64,000 nt of DNA from Tribonema minus. Its lineage: Eukaryota > Sar > Xanthophyceae > Tribonematales > Tribonemataceae. Position numbers and translations under genes: made by a program. The stretch covers positions 186,001 through 250,000 of the forward strand of contig JAFCMP010000446.1 in NCBI GenBank assembly GCA_017506865.1, given 5' to 3'. Under the pieces are notes generated by a model. The model did no database searches, was not told where the DNA came from, and worked only from the letters and a program-made list of their open reading frames with translations. How positions within the stretch are numbered: position 1 is the stretch's first letter; each line of letters opens with the position of its first letter. Shown here in pieces: positions 22,701-34,045 of this stretch.

Positions 22701-23906
22701 CAGAGATTGTTGATGCAACTTGAACGCACGCTGCAAGCAGTGCTCAGGACATGTGCGGCCAGCAGGCTGCGCCAGGCACCCGTGCTGAACCAGATGAAGG
22801 CAATGTACAGGGACCACATCTTGAACGCTTTGTCATGCTGGCATGCTCACAAACAGGTGACAGGTTACCTGTTCCAGATCGGCGTCTCTGGTGTGTGGCG
22901 GGTCCTGTTGATGATTCTCTGGCCGTTGGCCTTCACCTGCTCCACATCTCCCTGCATTATGAAGCATTGTGCGGGCCTGTGCATCAGCATGAAGTTGAAG
23001 TTCGTTTCTGGCAATGGATGCAGTGGCAGCAATGAGGGACCCCATGAAGCTACTTTGGCGTCAGCATCAGTGGTACATGAGCTGACCATGCTAGCGGCCA
23101 CACCACCAGAGCTGATGCCCCCGATTTGACACGTGTGTGTTCACTCTGCCAACGTGCCCGAAAGCATGTACATTACCTGGCACACAAATACATACACGAC
23201 CAAGGGCGAATACATATACACAAACACATTTATATATATATATATTGTCAGACGTGCAGGAATGAATCACCTGGCACACGATGGAGAGCATATGGGCGCC
23301 GATCATCGGCCGGTGTGCGGGGGGCTTGGCGCCTGGCGGCAGCACCGTCAGCAGCACGCCAAAGCCGCCTCCCTGGTGCAACATCACGCGCAGAGGCATG
23401 GTGGATAGGCCCAGCCAGCTCCAAGCAAGGGATGCCCCCCTGCCTCCCCGCCAGGCAGGGCTGCATTGTTGCAGCGAGTCGAGCACTTGCTGGAGCTTCG
23501 GCTCCGCAGTCCAGAATCCACTCCACTCGCTGCTGCCAGAGCCAGCATCTGCGGGCTCAGCTGTGGCAGCGTAATCTGCGGCGGTTTGGCAGTCTTGCAG
23601 TAGCTGGTGGAACACGTTCAGTTGCAACTGCTGCTGTTGGTGTAATTGCTCGTGCTCCTCCTGCAAGTCAGAATCGCCAGAATCATGTTTCTCTGCAACA
23701 GCTGGAGTGCCTCCGGGTGGCGCACACCATCTGCATAATGCTGTGCGACTGGTTTTGATGTGTCTCAGCTGCTGTGGTGCGCTCATGCTGCGCTGTCGAG
23801 AGCTCAAAACATGATCATGCGATGGCAACGACTGCAATCCGAATGCTTTGCAGGTGACAACAGCGCCAATCGCAGCTGCAGCTGCTGTCACTGCGTGTCT
23901 GCCCAT
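16759..23906 (-). CDS. Predicted fusion: PCO/ADO-like cupin region plus single NSF-type AAA ATPase module
   Basis: Eight exons read in phase: 23906-23271, 22951-22869, 22571-22265, 21809-21610, 20728-20614, 19493-19275, 17991-17790, 17066-16759; 689 residues. The N-terminus has a hydrophobic stretch ([15 protein letters not shown]). Exons 1-3 encode [20 protein letters not shown], then [13 protein letters not shown] and [17 protein letters not shown]. This order resembles cysteamine/plant cysteine dioxygenase cupins, but the second His of HxH is replaced by Pro. Exons 4-8 match the D1 module of NSF: VGGLD, GPPGCGKT near 406, pore loop KWVGEAE, Walker B CFDELDAL near 480, sensor [15 protein letters not shown], and [12 protein letters not shown]. 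There is no NSF D2 or NSF N domain. The exon 3-4 join rests on a good donor (CAG/GTGAGG) and matching phase; two separate genes remain possible. Confidence 0.65.
17462..17612 (-). repeat. Two echoes of exon 7 end with donor (intron 7)
   Basis: At about 17462-17503 and 17566-17612 the + strand repeats gcgctcacctgcggttctgc and tagcgagcagcgcgtcg, the 3' edge of exon 7 plus its GTGAGC donor (real copy at 17784-17820). The first copy is nearly perfect over 40 bases; the second is diverged. Confidence 0.8.
18120..18728 (-). repeat. Four tandem echoes of exon 7 start (intron 6)
   Basis: Copies at about 18120-18186, 18312-18376, 18498-18560 and 18692-18728 repeat the exon 7 segment encoding [14 protein letters not shown] together with its acceptor ctgcag and the following intron text. 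Unit length is about 190 bp. The true exon edge is at 17991. Copies keep open reading for the segment and the CAG acceptor, but then break off. Confidence 0.85.
18799..19175 (-). repeat. Echoes of exon 6 end (intron 6)
   Basis: Blocks near 18799, 18940 and 19129-19170 repeat the exon 6 3' edge (true copy 19271-19320), with text such as ggttctgca, agaccatccattttggcaag. The 19129 block retains a donor-like ctcacc on the + strand. A (CCCTAA)n tract lies between them at 19021-19041. Confidence 0.7.
19604..19853 (-). repeat. Two echoes of exon 6 start (intron 5)
   Basis: Blocks at about 19604-19672 and 19790-19853 repeat the exon 6 5' region that encodes [12 protein letters not shown] (true copy 19440-19493), including cgctcgtgctc-, ctgccgcaga and agggcgcgcacctgcag. 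The first keeps the CAG acceptor. Confidence 0.8.
20087..20430 (-). repeat. Two echoes of exon 5 end (intron 5)
   Basis: Blocks at about 20087-20118 and 20399-20430 repeat gctgaccttgcgctcc-cct-gcc and caccca, the 3' edge of exon 5 with its donor (true copy 20609-20640). Flanking text with cagtgtat and acacacc is shared between the two. Confidence 0.8.
20768..21072 (-). repeat. Four echoes of exon 5 start (intron 4)
   Basis: Blocks near 20768, 20827, 20885 and 21037 repeat agcagagtcttgccacatct, the 5' edge of exon 5 encoding CGKTLLA with its acceptor. The 21037 block is longest and also carries ttcgcgtgcc. The first three are spaced by about 58 bp. The true exon begins at 20728. Confidence 0.85.
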
Positions 23907-24183
23907 CGTGGATTGCGACGAGGGTGACAAGACTGTGTATATTGCGACCAGCAGAGCCCTACACCTCGCTCAAGTGTTGCAAAAAACTTCAAACAGTTCC
24001 CTGATCACTTCAACTGACAGTTGCAGTTGGTGAATTTTCAAAGCGCTTGCCTGCGACCGGGTGTGTGATCGGACCCAGAGTGCAGGTTCAGGCCATTCGT
24101 GAAGCGCAGGGCTTCACTTCAAGCTCAAGCCACCAAGCTGCACTTCAAAAAAAGCTTTTTTTCTGATTTCAGTCTACTGCAAC
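23907..24183. promoter_or_regulatory. Divergent intergenic region
   Basis: 277 bp separate the start codons of the cupin-AAA gene (-) and CWC27 (+), so both promoters must lie here or in untranslated exons. No TATA box was seen. A tttcttttttctgat-like pyrimidine stretch immediately precedes the CWC27 ATG. Confidence 0.5.
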
Positions 24184-27100
24184 ATGTCCAACGTCTACCA
24201 TACGGAGCCTCCAACATCCGGCAAGGTGCTCTTGCGCACCACCTATGGCGATATAGATGTGGAGCTGTGGCCCAAGGAGGCGCCCAGGGCATGCAGGAAC
24301 TTCCTGCAATTGGCCATGGAAGGGGTGAGTTGCTCGAGCAGCTGATGATGGTGCAGTTATTGCATCTTCTCATGAATTATCTAAGCTTACATTGCCTCTT
24401 CATTTATTATTGAAACATCTGACCTGCGCATCAAGCCAGCTTCTGTCTGCTGAAATGGTTCGTTTGTCTTCAGCGTTACTGCTTTCAATACCCTTCGCGC
24501 AGTTCATGCTTCCTGCGATATGTTTGTTTGTTCGTATACCTCTACAAAACAACGGAGCCTGTATTGCTCTTACCACTCGCTCCCTGTGCTCTTTGCAGTA
24601 CTATGACAACACCGTATTTCACAGGATCATATCTAAATTCATGGTCCAGGGAGGGGACCCGACTGGCACAGGTAAAGGCGGTGACAGCATATGGGGAAAG
24701 CCATTCAAGGTGAATCAAGTGCTTCTAGCTTGCACTTCCACGGGTGATCATCAATACAGCTCCGATGTATATAACTTTCAGTCTGTCGTCATCATGAAGG
24801 GCGTATGCGCATATTACATGTGTTGTATGGGCTTACATCACATAGTGAGACATGGTGTTGTAGCTGCCATCGTGAATGGCATGCGTCAGCGGGTGTGCAT
24901 GCACTGCTCCGCAGCCAATGTAACAGTTGAAACTACAGAGCACTTGCGTTTTCCTGCTTTAATAAGACTGGTTTGCAATTAAAGCTGCAGGTCTCAAGGT
25001 TATGTTGAGTTTGTGCCTCAGCTATGATGTCCTGGCCTTTTGAAGGCCTACCTACCATGAACACATGCGTGGTCCTTTTGCCTGACCAGCTGGTCCTGAT
25101 GTATATCGGTGACACCAAGCAGTCCAGTCTCGGTCGGCAACTAGCCCTAGAACTGGTGCGTGGTGTCAGGTCAAGCCTGTGTGATCATTCACCACTATTA
25201 GCAAATGCATTGCGTGCCGGACCTGGGTGGCCTGTGGTCACAACCTTTGAGTGGCCTAGGGTCACAACCTTTGCGTGTTCACTGTGGTCGACAGCACCAT
25301 AATCCGAGTGCCTCCGATGAACACTGGTGGTAAAGCTGCTTCGACACATCAGGCAGCAGACATGTGCACTTGGAGCTCATGTGCAGGCAGCAATACATAC
25401 TTGATTGTGGACGTGCCTGGCATCAACGCACCAGCAGCGTGCTGCTATGCCTTGGAGGCAGCACTTGGTGCTGTGGCTGCCCGCATCGCTTCCCGCCAAC
25501 GCGCTAGTTAATGCATCGAGGTGCACTTGCTCACGCTTCGACATGTTTTTCGGTGTCAGGGCCATGCCCCTGCTCGTCAGGTTTACGATTGGGGCTCGTG
25601 ATATTGCAGTTCTGGGTCACGATTAGCCTCTGTCACCTTTCTTTTTCTGGCACGTCTCGGCCTCCTTCTCGTGGGCAAGGCAGCCAGTTGAAAGTGCATC
25701 TCAGCCTGCAAGCCCTTCCACTTTCGTCGATTTCTCCAGCATCATGGTCGTCCGCTGTGTGTGGCGCGCAACGTCACAGGATGAGTGTCACAGCCGCATC
25801 AAGTTCAACCACAGGGGGCAGGTCGCCATGGCCAACGAGAACACCCCCAACACCAACCGCAGCCAGTTCTTCTTCACCCTGGACAAGGCGGACTGGCTGA
25901 ATGGGAAGCATACCATTTTTGGCAAGATCACAGGTGAATTCATGACTGTGGATGCACGTGGTTCACACACTTGCCGGTGTTGAAGATTCAGGCTCAACAG
26001 TTGCAAGGAAGTGAAACAGGAGCGTAAGAAATTCACACACCAGAACCGAGGATCAAAACTGCTCCATTGCATCTGTTTATGTGGACAATCTTTGTCTGAT
26101 CGATGCCTTCATGTCAACACTTTGGCGCCACTTCCCCTTTTATTAAGGCAGGATTTGCGGACCCACGCTGATAGCTGAGCACTGCACCAGGTGCACCGCA
26201 GCCAGTCCCCATTTCATGAAGCTGTCATTCAGGTAGACTTATGTTGTGGCAGGGGCTAGTGCTCCCTGGTGTACTGGGTGTATGTATGCATGCGTGGTCA
26301 ACGCTGAGCACTGCTGTGCTGCCCGCACTGGAACCTCGCCCCCGCACGCGCGCAGCCGGAGCCTTCCGTTGACCCTCAATTGACCCCCCCCCTTTCAAAA
26401 GTTTGGCGCCACGTAACCCCAAGTACAGGGCCGTGGATTCATTGCTGAGCAGTGCTGCACCAGGTGCACTGCAGCCAGCCCCCGTGTTACGATTGTGGCC
26501 ATCATTCAGGTAGTCTTCATGTTGTGACAGGTGCTCTCTGGTGTACTGGGGGTATGTATGCATGCGCGGTCGACACTGAGCTCTGCTGCGCCGCACTGGA
26601 ACCTCGCCCCCGCACGCGCGCAACCGGAGCCTTCCGTTGACCCTTGAGAGTTGTAAGTCGACTGCGTACCTCAGTTGCGCCTGTTCTGGCGCGTGCAGGT
26701 GCAGCCATTGCTTGTAAGAGAGAGGAAGAGGGAAAGAGCGCTGCAACGGGCCACGGTTGTACTGTACTATACTGTACTTGTACTGCACTGTACTGGCCAA
26801 AACGCTTGATTTGTGCAACAATAACAGCAGGGAAGGTACTCATGCTCTGGTGCATGTATGACATTGTACGTATGCATTTGCTGCACATGCATCGTTGCAC
26901 CCCCCCCATCATCACTGCTGAGGGAGTGAACTTGCCTCCTGCGAACCCTGACAGGCAACACCATCTTCAACGCGCTGCGCATGGGCGATGCGGAGACGGA
27001 TGACAATGTGAGTGCACCTACTGTAGTGCTTGTCTGCGGAATTGCAATGGATCGTGAACTACGTGTGCAGTCAAGTGCGAGTGAAGGTCTGCGGACCTGA

Positions 27101-30100
27101 GCTGAATTGAGAGTGAAGACTGCCAGGACTAGAAGCACTTCAACATTCAACATGTCATGATTTGAAACTGCAACAGAGAGTCCCACAGTTTGGACCTGCA
27201 TCATAAAGCGGCCTCATAAACGGGGAGATGCATCGCGACTTGACTGGCACTGCAGTGTGTGCTTATGGCCACTTGCAGGGCAGGCCAATGTACCTACCTA
27301 CCATGCCAAATCACCATGCCCATCAACAGAATGTGACGAGTTGCGTCTACGTTTTGGTGATGTCAGTCCACACAATATGGCCTGTGGAAGCCCCACTTGC
27401 CGTTTTGTCCTGGAGACCCTGCCGCTGTTGCGCACGCACATTGAAGTTGAAGTTGAAGACAGTGGCACGTCACCTCTTGAAGGCAGCGTCACGTCCGTCT
27501 CTGCGCTGCAGGACAGGCCCGTGGATCCGCCCAAGCTGGTGGGCATTGATGTTCTGCACAACCCTTTTGACGACATTGTTCCAAGAGCCAGCAAGGCCAA
27601 GGCTGGCGCCGACGCAACGCCCAAACCCAAGGCCAAGCCAAAGGTACGCCCTTGCACACACATGAACTGTTATCGTTCAGGTTTACTCCTGGCCCAACAG
27701 TAGCTGTACTTCTAGCCTGAGGCTCTGGAGCAAGCTTCGTCTGACCAGCTTTCACATGCAGTGCTGGACCATCATGAAGAAACACTTCGGGTCTCAACCG
27801 CTCTGTATGGGTAGGTATAGGTATGTGCCTTGCTCTGAGTGCAGCTCTCTGTGAAGCGGTTTTGATGACATTAATGTAGCACACATGTACACGCGCTGCA
27901 CGACACTAGCTGATGGCCCTATTTACAGGATGGCGCACACACATGCGCAAGCTCGTTTACGACGGCTTTCATGTGCCGTGTTACGCCACTACTGACCATG
28001 ACTTTGGGCAAATGCATAGCTGTGTACTAGTAGGTAGCTGAGGCTGGGTGCACTTTTGTGTGACACGAGTGCGGCCGCCATCGTTGGGCATTGGTGATGT
28101 GTGTGCATTGCTGGTGTGTGCATCATGTGCTGATGGCAGCTGATGACGCTTGCCCTAGCCTGACCCCAATGCTGCGGGAAGCCATACGCATGCGTGCACA
28201 ATAACCCCTTGAAGCTTGCAGCGCCGCACATCGCCATTGTTGCTCATGTAGTGCTGCTGCACTATACCATTGTGATATATTATACTTCGAAGTACCCACC
28301 TTGTGCCCACGTCATCATGTCCATCCTCAAGTATATGGCTAGTAGTAGTGTACTCGCTTTGCTCGAAGGCATTGTATCGGCAATCAAACAGTGTATTTTA
28401 TGGACGCTTGAAGCCTCGTCTGTCCTCTTGTTCAGGGTGAGGACAGGTGTAGGGGGAGCGTGTTGTTGCATGTGTTCATGGTGATTTGCAGCACATGTTG
28501 CCCCTCTCGACAACATTGGCTGCATCTGCAGCGTCACGATGCCGATGAATTCCTCGACGCCACCACACAATCACAAGTGATGGCACGTTTGCGCTGGTTA
28601 GGGTTAGCATCAGGATGAGCGTAAGCGCAGCTCAGCTCAGCTTCCACGCGTTGATGGCAAAAAAAAAAAGAAAAAGTATGGCCGTGTATGTTGTGGCATG
28701 GTATTGAAAATCACCTCTGCACCATCGCCCACGCGCATGTCATTGCAAGCCAGCACTGGTCTTGCACTTGGCTTGGCACTTGCCACTGGACTTTAGCACA
28801 GTCAGGCCTGATAGCGATGATACGAAATCATCTTTACGCCTACTGCTGTGAGTCGAGTCGAGTCGTACTCCCGTAGGTAGCCTGAGCATTGCGTCAGTCC
28901 AATCCTGCGCATGTTGATGATTATTAACAGCACTTGCCGCCACTCTTGCCATATCAGCAGTGCCACGCTCTCAGCACCAGCGTATTAGCCATCAGTCATC
29001 ACAGAACTACACTTCAGCATGTGACACTCCTATTGCGCGCACTCCAGGGCAAGAAGGACTTCAAGTTGCTGTCGTTCGGGGAGGAGGCGCAGGAAGAGGA
29101 GCAGCAGGCCGCCAGTACAGGTGAGGTACATGGTCAGTACAGATGAAAATTAGTGTACCCCCAATACTGAACTGCACTAACTTACATTGGGGTGCTCAGC
29201 GGTCACACAGGGCTTGAGCAGGGATAGCGCAACACATGCGCACATGGTGAATTGCGGCAACCGGCACGTTGTGAGAGCAGCGCAACAATGGCATACTTCG
29301 ACGCTGAACTACCTACTGTATATGTTCACTGTCTTTGAGCGCCATGAGTACATGCATTTTTGCGCACAGTCATACTCAGTCAGACGTACAGTAAAGACAC
29401 ATTGAGTGAGCAGCCACCCAATGACATAGCAGTTCGCGCGTACATTGCGTCAGGCGTGCTCAGACGCTGCTGCAGTGCTCAGGTCACAGCGCTCACCACC
29501 CGTGTGACAGTGCTCCTCGGTCGTCTTGCGGCGTCTCTCGCCGCTCACGCTACAGTAGAGCGCATTAAGAGCGCCCACGACGTGATGTACGCGCAGGTAT
29601 TTGTGGTGTACGCTGCGTGCGGCAGTGCTCAGGTTACAGTGCTCAGCACCACGTAACAGTGCTCCTCGCCTGTACTGATGGCATTTTGCTGCGCCCACGA
29701 CGTGCTGCGCGCGTTGCTGTGGTGTACATGCGGCACGCATCTCTGTGGCGTACGATGCGGCAATGCTCAAGTGACAGCACTCGGCCCGACGTGACAGTGC
29801 TCCTCACCTGCGCCCTTGTCACTTTGCTGCGCGCAGGCGGCATCAAGAGCGCGCACGACATGCTGCGGGACGAGAAGCTGAGCGCTGAGGCGGCGTACGC
29901 AGATGTCGATGTCGAGCAGCGGCGCGCATCGGGTCGCGGCGCGGGTGATGGTGATGAGCAGCTGCCACAAGGCAACAAGGTAAGGTGTCGGCAGGACGTG
30001 ACAGGCGCTGCAAGGTGGTGGCATGTATGTATAGACCATTGCCGCTGTTGTCATGAGGCTTCAAACTGTGTCAACGTGCCACCGCAACCACCTTGCGTCG

Positions 30101-33100
30101 GCATTTTGGTACCTATGCCTATGCAGCACCATCAAATGCTAATCGTCATTGTCATCGTCACAGCAGCGCAGCCGGCCGCATATCTGATGACAACCAACTT
30201 GCGCCTGTGTCTTCATGCTCAACGTGCATGGCACGAGCAGATTGCTGGGTAGCATTGTGATCCGCTTCATCGGTTGAACATTCTGTGGTCACATTTCTAC
30301 TTCCGCCGCGCAGAGGCAGAGGCGCGGCGACGATGCTACGGACCGCGCAGCAGCGCTCGGCAAAGGCGCAGACGACGATGAAGGCGACGGCGACGACGGC
30401 GACACCTTCATGGAGCGCATGAAGAGACAGATGCGCGACAAGCGCCGCAAGCTCGAGGGGCCGCAGGGGGGCGGCAAGGGGGGGGGGGAAGAGCCCCCCG
30501 ATCTGAAGGCGCAGTATGAGGAGGACGAGCTGGATAAGATGAGGCAGGAGCGCAGCCGCGCCGCTCAGGAGAAGGCCCAGGAGTACGGTGAGTACATACC
30601 GTACTTGCTTGCAACTCTCCAGTGCAGTGCGGTGCAGCGCCTTCAGACTTTCTGCATTGTTGAAGTTTGCAAGAGCGCAGCCGCGCCGCTCAGGGGAGTA
30701 CGGTGCGTACATACCGTATGCTCTGTGTGACTCTCCAGTGCAGTGCCTTTGCAGTCTATGCGTTGTTGAAGTTTGCAGGAGTGCAGCCGCGCCGCTCAGG
30801 AGAAGGCCCAGGAGTACGGTGAGTACATACCGTATGTGCATGTGACTCTCCAGTGCAACCTTTGTCTGTGTGTTGTTGAAGTTTGCAAGAGCGCAGCCGC
30901 GCCGCTCAGGAGAAGGCCCAGGAGTACGGTGCGTACATACTGTATGTGCATGTGACTCTCCAGTGCAACCTTTGCACTGTCTGTGTGTTGTTGAAGTTTG
31001 ATAGAGCGCAGCCGCGCCGCTCAGCAGGAGGCCCAGGAGTACGGTGAGTACATACCGTATGTGCATGTGCCTCTCTAGTGCAGTACACATGCGATGATAT
31101 ACTGTCTTAGTTGTTGAATTTATCAGGAGCGCAGTCTGATGAGGAGGCCTCAGGAGTATGTGGGTATGGGCAGTACTGTTGGTGGTACTCGTCACTTTTG
31201 AGTACAGTGCACCTGTGATGAGCTCCCTGCGTTGTTGAAGTTATCAAGAGCGCCGCAGCGTTGCTCAGCTGAAGGCTCACGAGTACAGCGAGTGCCATTG
31301 CTGATGCGTGCCACCCTCAAGTACAGTGCACCCATGATGATCACCTGTCCGCTTTATTGAGGAAACCATAAGGAGAACAGCCTCAGTGTTCAGGAGCAGG
31401 TCCAGGAGAATGGAAAGAGCTGTTTTGTGGTATGTGGCACGCACAAGTGCAATCATCGCTTTTATATCAGCATCTTCATCATTTCATGAGCTGACTCATT
31501 CCTGTGTGATGATTCTGATCTTGTGTCTTGCAGAAAGATTGCGATCGGAGCTGCGAGCCAAGCACAGAGCGACTAAGGTGGTGACCGGGGAAGAACGTCA
31601 GAAGCTGGATGCTCAGCAAGCGCATCAAGAGATGCTCTCCCCGCTAGAGCAGGTGAGGGCGCACATTCATTCATGATCAATGACCAATCTCAATAGCTGG
31701 ATGCTCAGTAAGCGCATCACGAGATGCCATCCCCATTGGAGCGAGTGAGGCCACATTTTTCATTCATTATCACGAATCAAATCTGGCTGCTGCGTTGTTT
31801 GACTGCCTTGCAACTGTGTCTGCCATGTATGTCAGTGCGTCCGCATCCTTACCAAGTTCCTGTCACATGTAGAACACACCACTGTCGTGCTCTGCCCACC
31901 AGAGCAGGTGACGGCGCTCTTACACCGCAGTCTTTCTACTGCGTTGTGTGATGCAGCAACTCTTTCTCGCCCTGCATGCACAGGCAGCGTTTTGAGTTTC
32001 ATACATTGTGACATTTGCAGCATGGCTACTGTACATTGTGACTGTAGATTGCATCATGCCACGTCAACCTGACCAAGCAATGCGGCAGCACGCTTTCTAG
32101 CAGACAGCCACAAGCAGAGAGCATATCGGGAGTGTGCCTGGACGTACAGACTCCATGGCTATCGTGTCAGTTCAGGCCTACAAGAAGATCATGCGTGCAG
32201 CACGAATACACAGAAAGCCTGCAACAATGCAGAGTCACAGTATGTGCATGTCGTCTGTATGTACCGATGAGTTCTGCAGAGGCTCAGCTACTGGCAGGTT
32301 AAATCCTTCAAGCCTCATCTGCACATGATGTGAGCCATGGCTGCTGCCCAGCATGCAGAAGCAGTGCGTGCAGCAGCAGTGCTCAGCAGCAATACAGTCT
32401 GCAGCGAGCAACACAACCACGCCTGCTGTCCCGCCATTGCAGAAATGTCGTCTCGCACACAGTTCTTCTTTGCACACATACAGTTCTTCTTTCATCCAAG
32501 GACTGGCGCAGCCATGTGCTTTGAATGTCAAAGCCAACGACACATGCGCACTCATAGATCTTTATTTGTATCATTCATGTACACAATCTCATGTATGCCC
32601 CGCTGCCCCTGACAATGGAGCAGATGCGGCAGAAGTACAAGCGGCACAAGGGCGCGGAGAGCGGCTCACGCGAGACGGACACCATGGCCAAGCTGGCCGC
32701 GTTCAGCAAGAAGATCCGCATACAGCACGGCGCGCGCGCTCACGATGACGAGCAGTTGGCCAAAGAACGGAAGGAGGAAGAGGCCTATCATGGCCAGGTA
32801 GGGTTGCACGAACACGTATTTGGCCACACAAACTACGGCGTACTTTGGGCGTATTTCGCAACCAGGAATACGTCTTGAGAGCAAACCTCAACGTAATATA
32901 GTATGTTGCGCGAAGCGGGCGTTTTTGTGGGGCGTGTGGCGAGTCTGCTTGATTTCGAGCATACAGTCCACCACAACAGGGGCACTTTGAACTCACAGAA
33001 ATAAACTTCAACATGCACTTTTTTGCAACCCGATGGCCAGGTCACCGAGGGGGCGCTTTACGAGGGCGAGGACAGCGGCGACGAAGCGAAGGCCTGGTTC

Positions 33101-33271
33101 TCCGCGCCGCTCAAGTTCAAGGGGGCCAAGCACATTGATGATGGGCTCAGGGCGGGGACTGCGGCAACCGGGAGCGACGGGCGCAAGGCGAGCGACTACA
33201 CTGTGCATGACCCGCTGAGCAAGGGGGGGAGAGGGGGGGAGAAGGGGGGTCAGCGGGGCGGGCGTAAATGA
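24184..33271 (+). CDS. CWC27: Spliceosome-associated cyclophilin CWC27
   Basis: Eleven exons, all phases consistent, 534 residues: 24184-24324, 24599-24709, 25780-25933, 26955-27007, 27512-27643, 29048-29120, 29837-29979, 30314-30587, 31534-31652, 32624-32797, 33041-33271. CWC27 is a peptidyl-prolyl isomerase-fold protein of activated spliceosomes. The N-terminus [20 protein letters not shown] matches the family. The cyclophilin core runs through [38 protein letters not shown] and FGKITG, then [12 protein letters not shown]. The tail shows [37 protein letters not shown] and [19 protein letters not shown], all in family order. The exon 10 start is the least certain boundary. Many introns carry echo repeats, and the last intron looks transposon-derived. 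Length is slightly above the usual 470 or so residues. Confidence 0.92.
26174..26646 (+). repeat. Tandem duplication in CWC27 intron 3
   Basis: Units at about 26174-26376 and 26443-26646 share gcaccaggtgcac, catcattcaggtag, tggtgtactggg, gtatgtatgcatgcg, and ggaacctcgcccccgcacgc followed by gcgca-ccggagccttccgt. They are roughly 85-90% alike. They contain no exon sequence from the gene model. Confidence 0.85.
29559..29712 (+). repeat. Echoes of CWC27 exon 7 start (intron 6)
   Basis: Blocks at about 29559-29590 (gagcgcattaagagcgccca, cgacgtgatg) and 29690-29712 (gcgcccacgacgtgctgcgc) repeat the start of exon 7, which reads ggcatcaagagcgcgcacga, catgctgcgg at 29837. They lie among further repeated cagtgctcaggt-acagtgctc words. 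Confidence 0.7.
30671..31410 (+). repeat. Tandem array echoing CWC27 exon 8 end and donor (intron 8)
   Basis: Six to seven units of about 110-120 bp at roughly 30671, 30778, 30891, 31005, 31124, 31246 and 31386. Each carries gagcgcagccgcgccgctca, then ggagaaggcccaggagtacg in the better copies, followed by gtgagt or gtgcgt and acataccgtatgtgcatgtg. Copies decay with distance from the true exon end at 30587. Some are preceded by tttgcag, giving acceptor-like and donor-like signals around a 40-base pseudo-exon. Confidence 0.9.
31698..31912 (+). repeat. Echoes of CWC27 exon 9 end and donor (intron 9)
   Basis: Blocks at about 31698-31750 (gctggatgctcagtaagcgc, atcacgagatgcc, gagcgagtgagg) and 31886-31912 (ccaccagagcaggtgacggc) repeat the end of exon 9 and its donor (true copy 31600-31660). 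Confidence 0.8.
32798..33040 (+). mobile_element. Introner-like intron in CWC27 (last intron)
   Basis: The 243-base intron is flanked by a perfect 8-bp direct repeat, ATGGCCAG, at 32790-32797 and 33033-33040. Inside it, GGGTTGCA at 32801-32808 is the exact inverted complement of TGCAACCC at 33024-33031. The 5' GT comes from the element side, and the 3' AG is the end of the second direct repeat. This is the layout of a TIR transposon inserted with an 8-bp target duplication and spliced out as an intron. No related second copy was found in the window. Confidence 0.65.
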
Positions 33272-33838
33272 CGCATGGTTCGCGGCCTCCTGCCACATGC
33301 CCTTGCGATGCTAGTACTCCTGCTTGTCTGTTTTGTTGCACTTGCCTCTGCTGCGCATTTGACGTGCATGGCATTGTGAGCTGCTGCCTGCACCAAATAC
33401 TCCGGCTGAAAGAACACTTTTCCCCTCAAGATTGACCACCAGTGCTCGATCAGTGCTGACTCAAGTCCACGGGTAGGTATCCCCCAAGTAGCATATCTCA
33501 TCACGAAACGTCTACAGTTTCAGATGAGATGAGTGGGGTAAAATTGATTCGCCCATGTCTGCGAGATAGAAAGTGGGATTGGTTTGAGCTGTCTGCTCGG
33601 TCTGGTCATCTTCTGTCTCCACAACGCTGTTGGTTGGCTGACCAAGGCGTGCACTGCCGTGCAGCGCACAGAAGGTTTTGGACGCCGGGGTGCCAGCTCT
33701 CACCTCCAAGCAGCTTGCAGGCCAGCTGCGCTGCAAGCCACAGGACCTCCCACCTTGTCTCTACACGTATCTCCACTGGGGATTCTCCAGGTGCTGGAAC
33801 TTCACGTCAACCGTGAGGCAGTGCTCAAGTTTTGTCAG
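33272..33838. other. Spacer between convergent genes
   Basis: 3' flanks of CWC27 and of the unidentified minus-strand gene. The part after 33690 belongs to the left arm of the inverted repeat. No gene recognised. Confidence 0.45.
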
Positions 33839-34045
33839 TCACAGTCGCTGCCCGACAGTGCTCATGGCACACAGCATGCGCCGCAGGTCCTCAGGCGCGC
33901 CTTCCTGAATCGCGTAGCAGAGCACGCCAGCCATCTGCCTTCCGGCACCACGGCGCTGATCAGGCGCGTTGACTGCGCCGGCGGTGGCAATGACACGCTC
34001 AACGTGTCCACGAGCAGCTGAACTGTCCAGGGAGCCTGACGGAAC
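33700..34045. repeat. Inverted repeat, left arm
   Basis: Pairs in inverted orientation with about 34560-34900. Shared sequence (left arm reading) includes ctacacgtatctcc, ggcagtgctc-, catggcacacagcatgcgcc and the gcaggtcctcaggcgcg-type run, then gtccacgagcagct. The left arm covers the terminal exon of the minus-strand gene. Confidence 0.8.
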
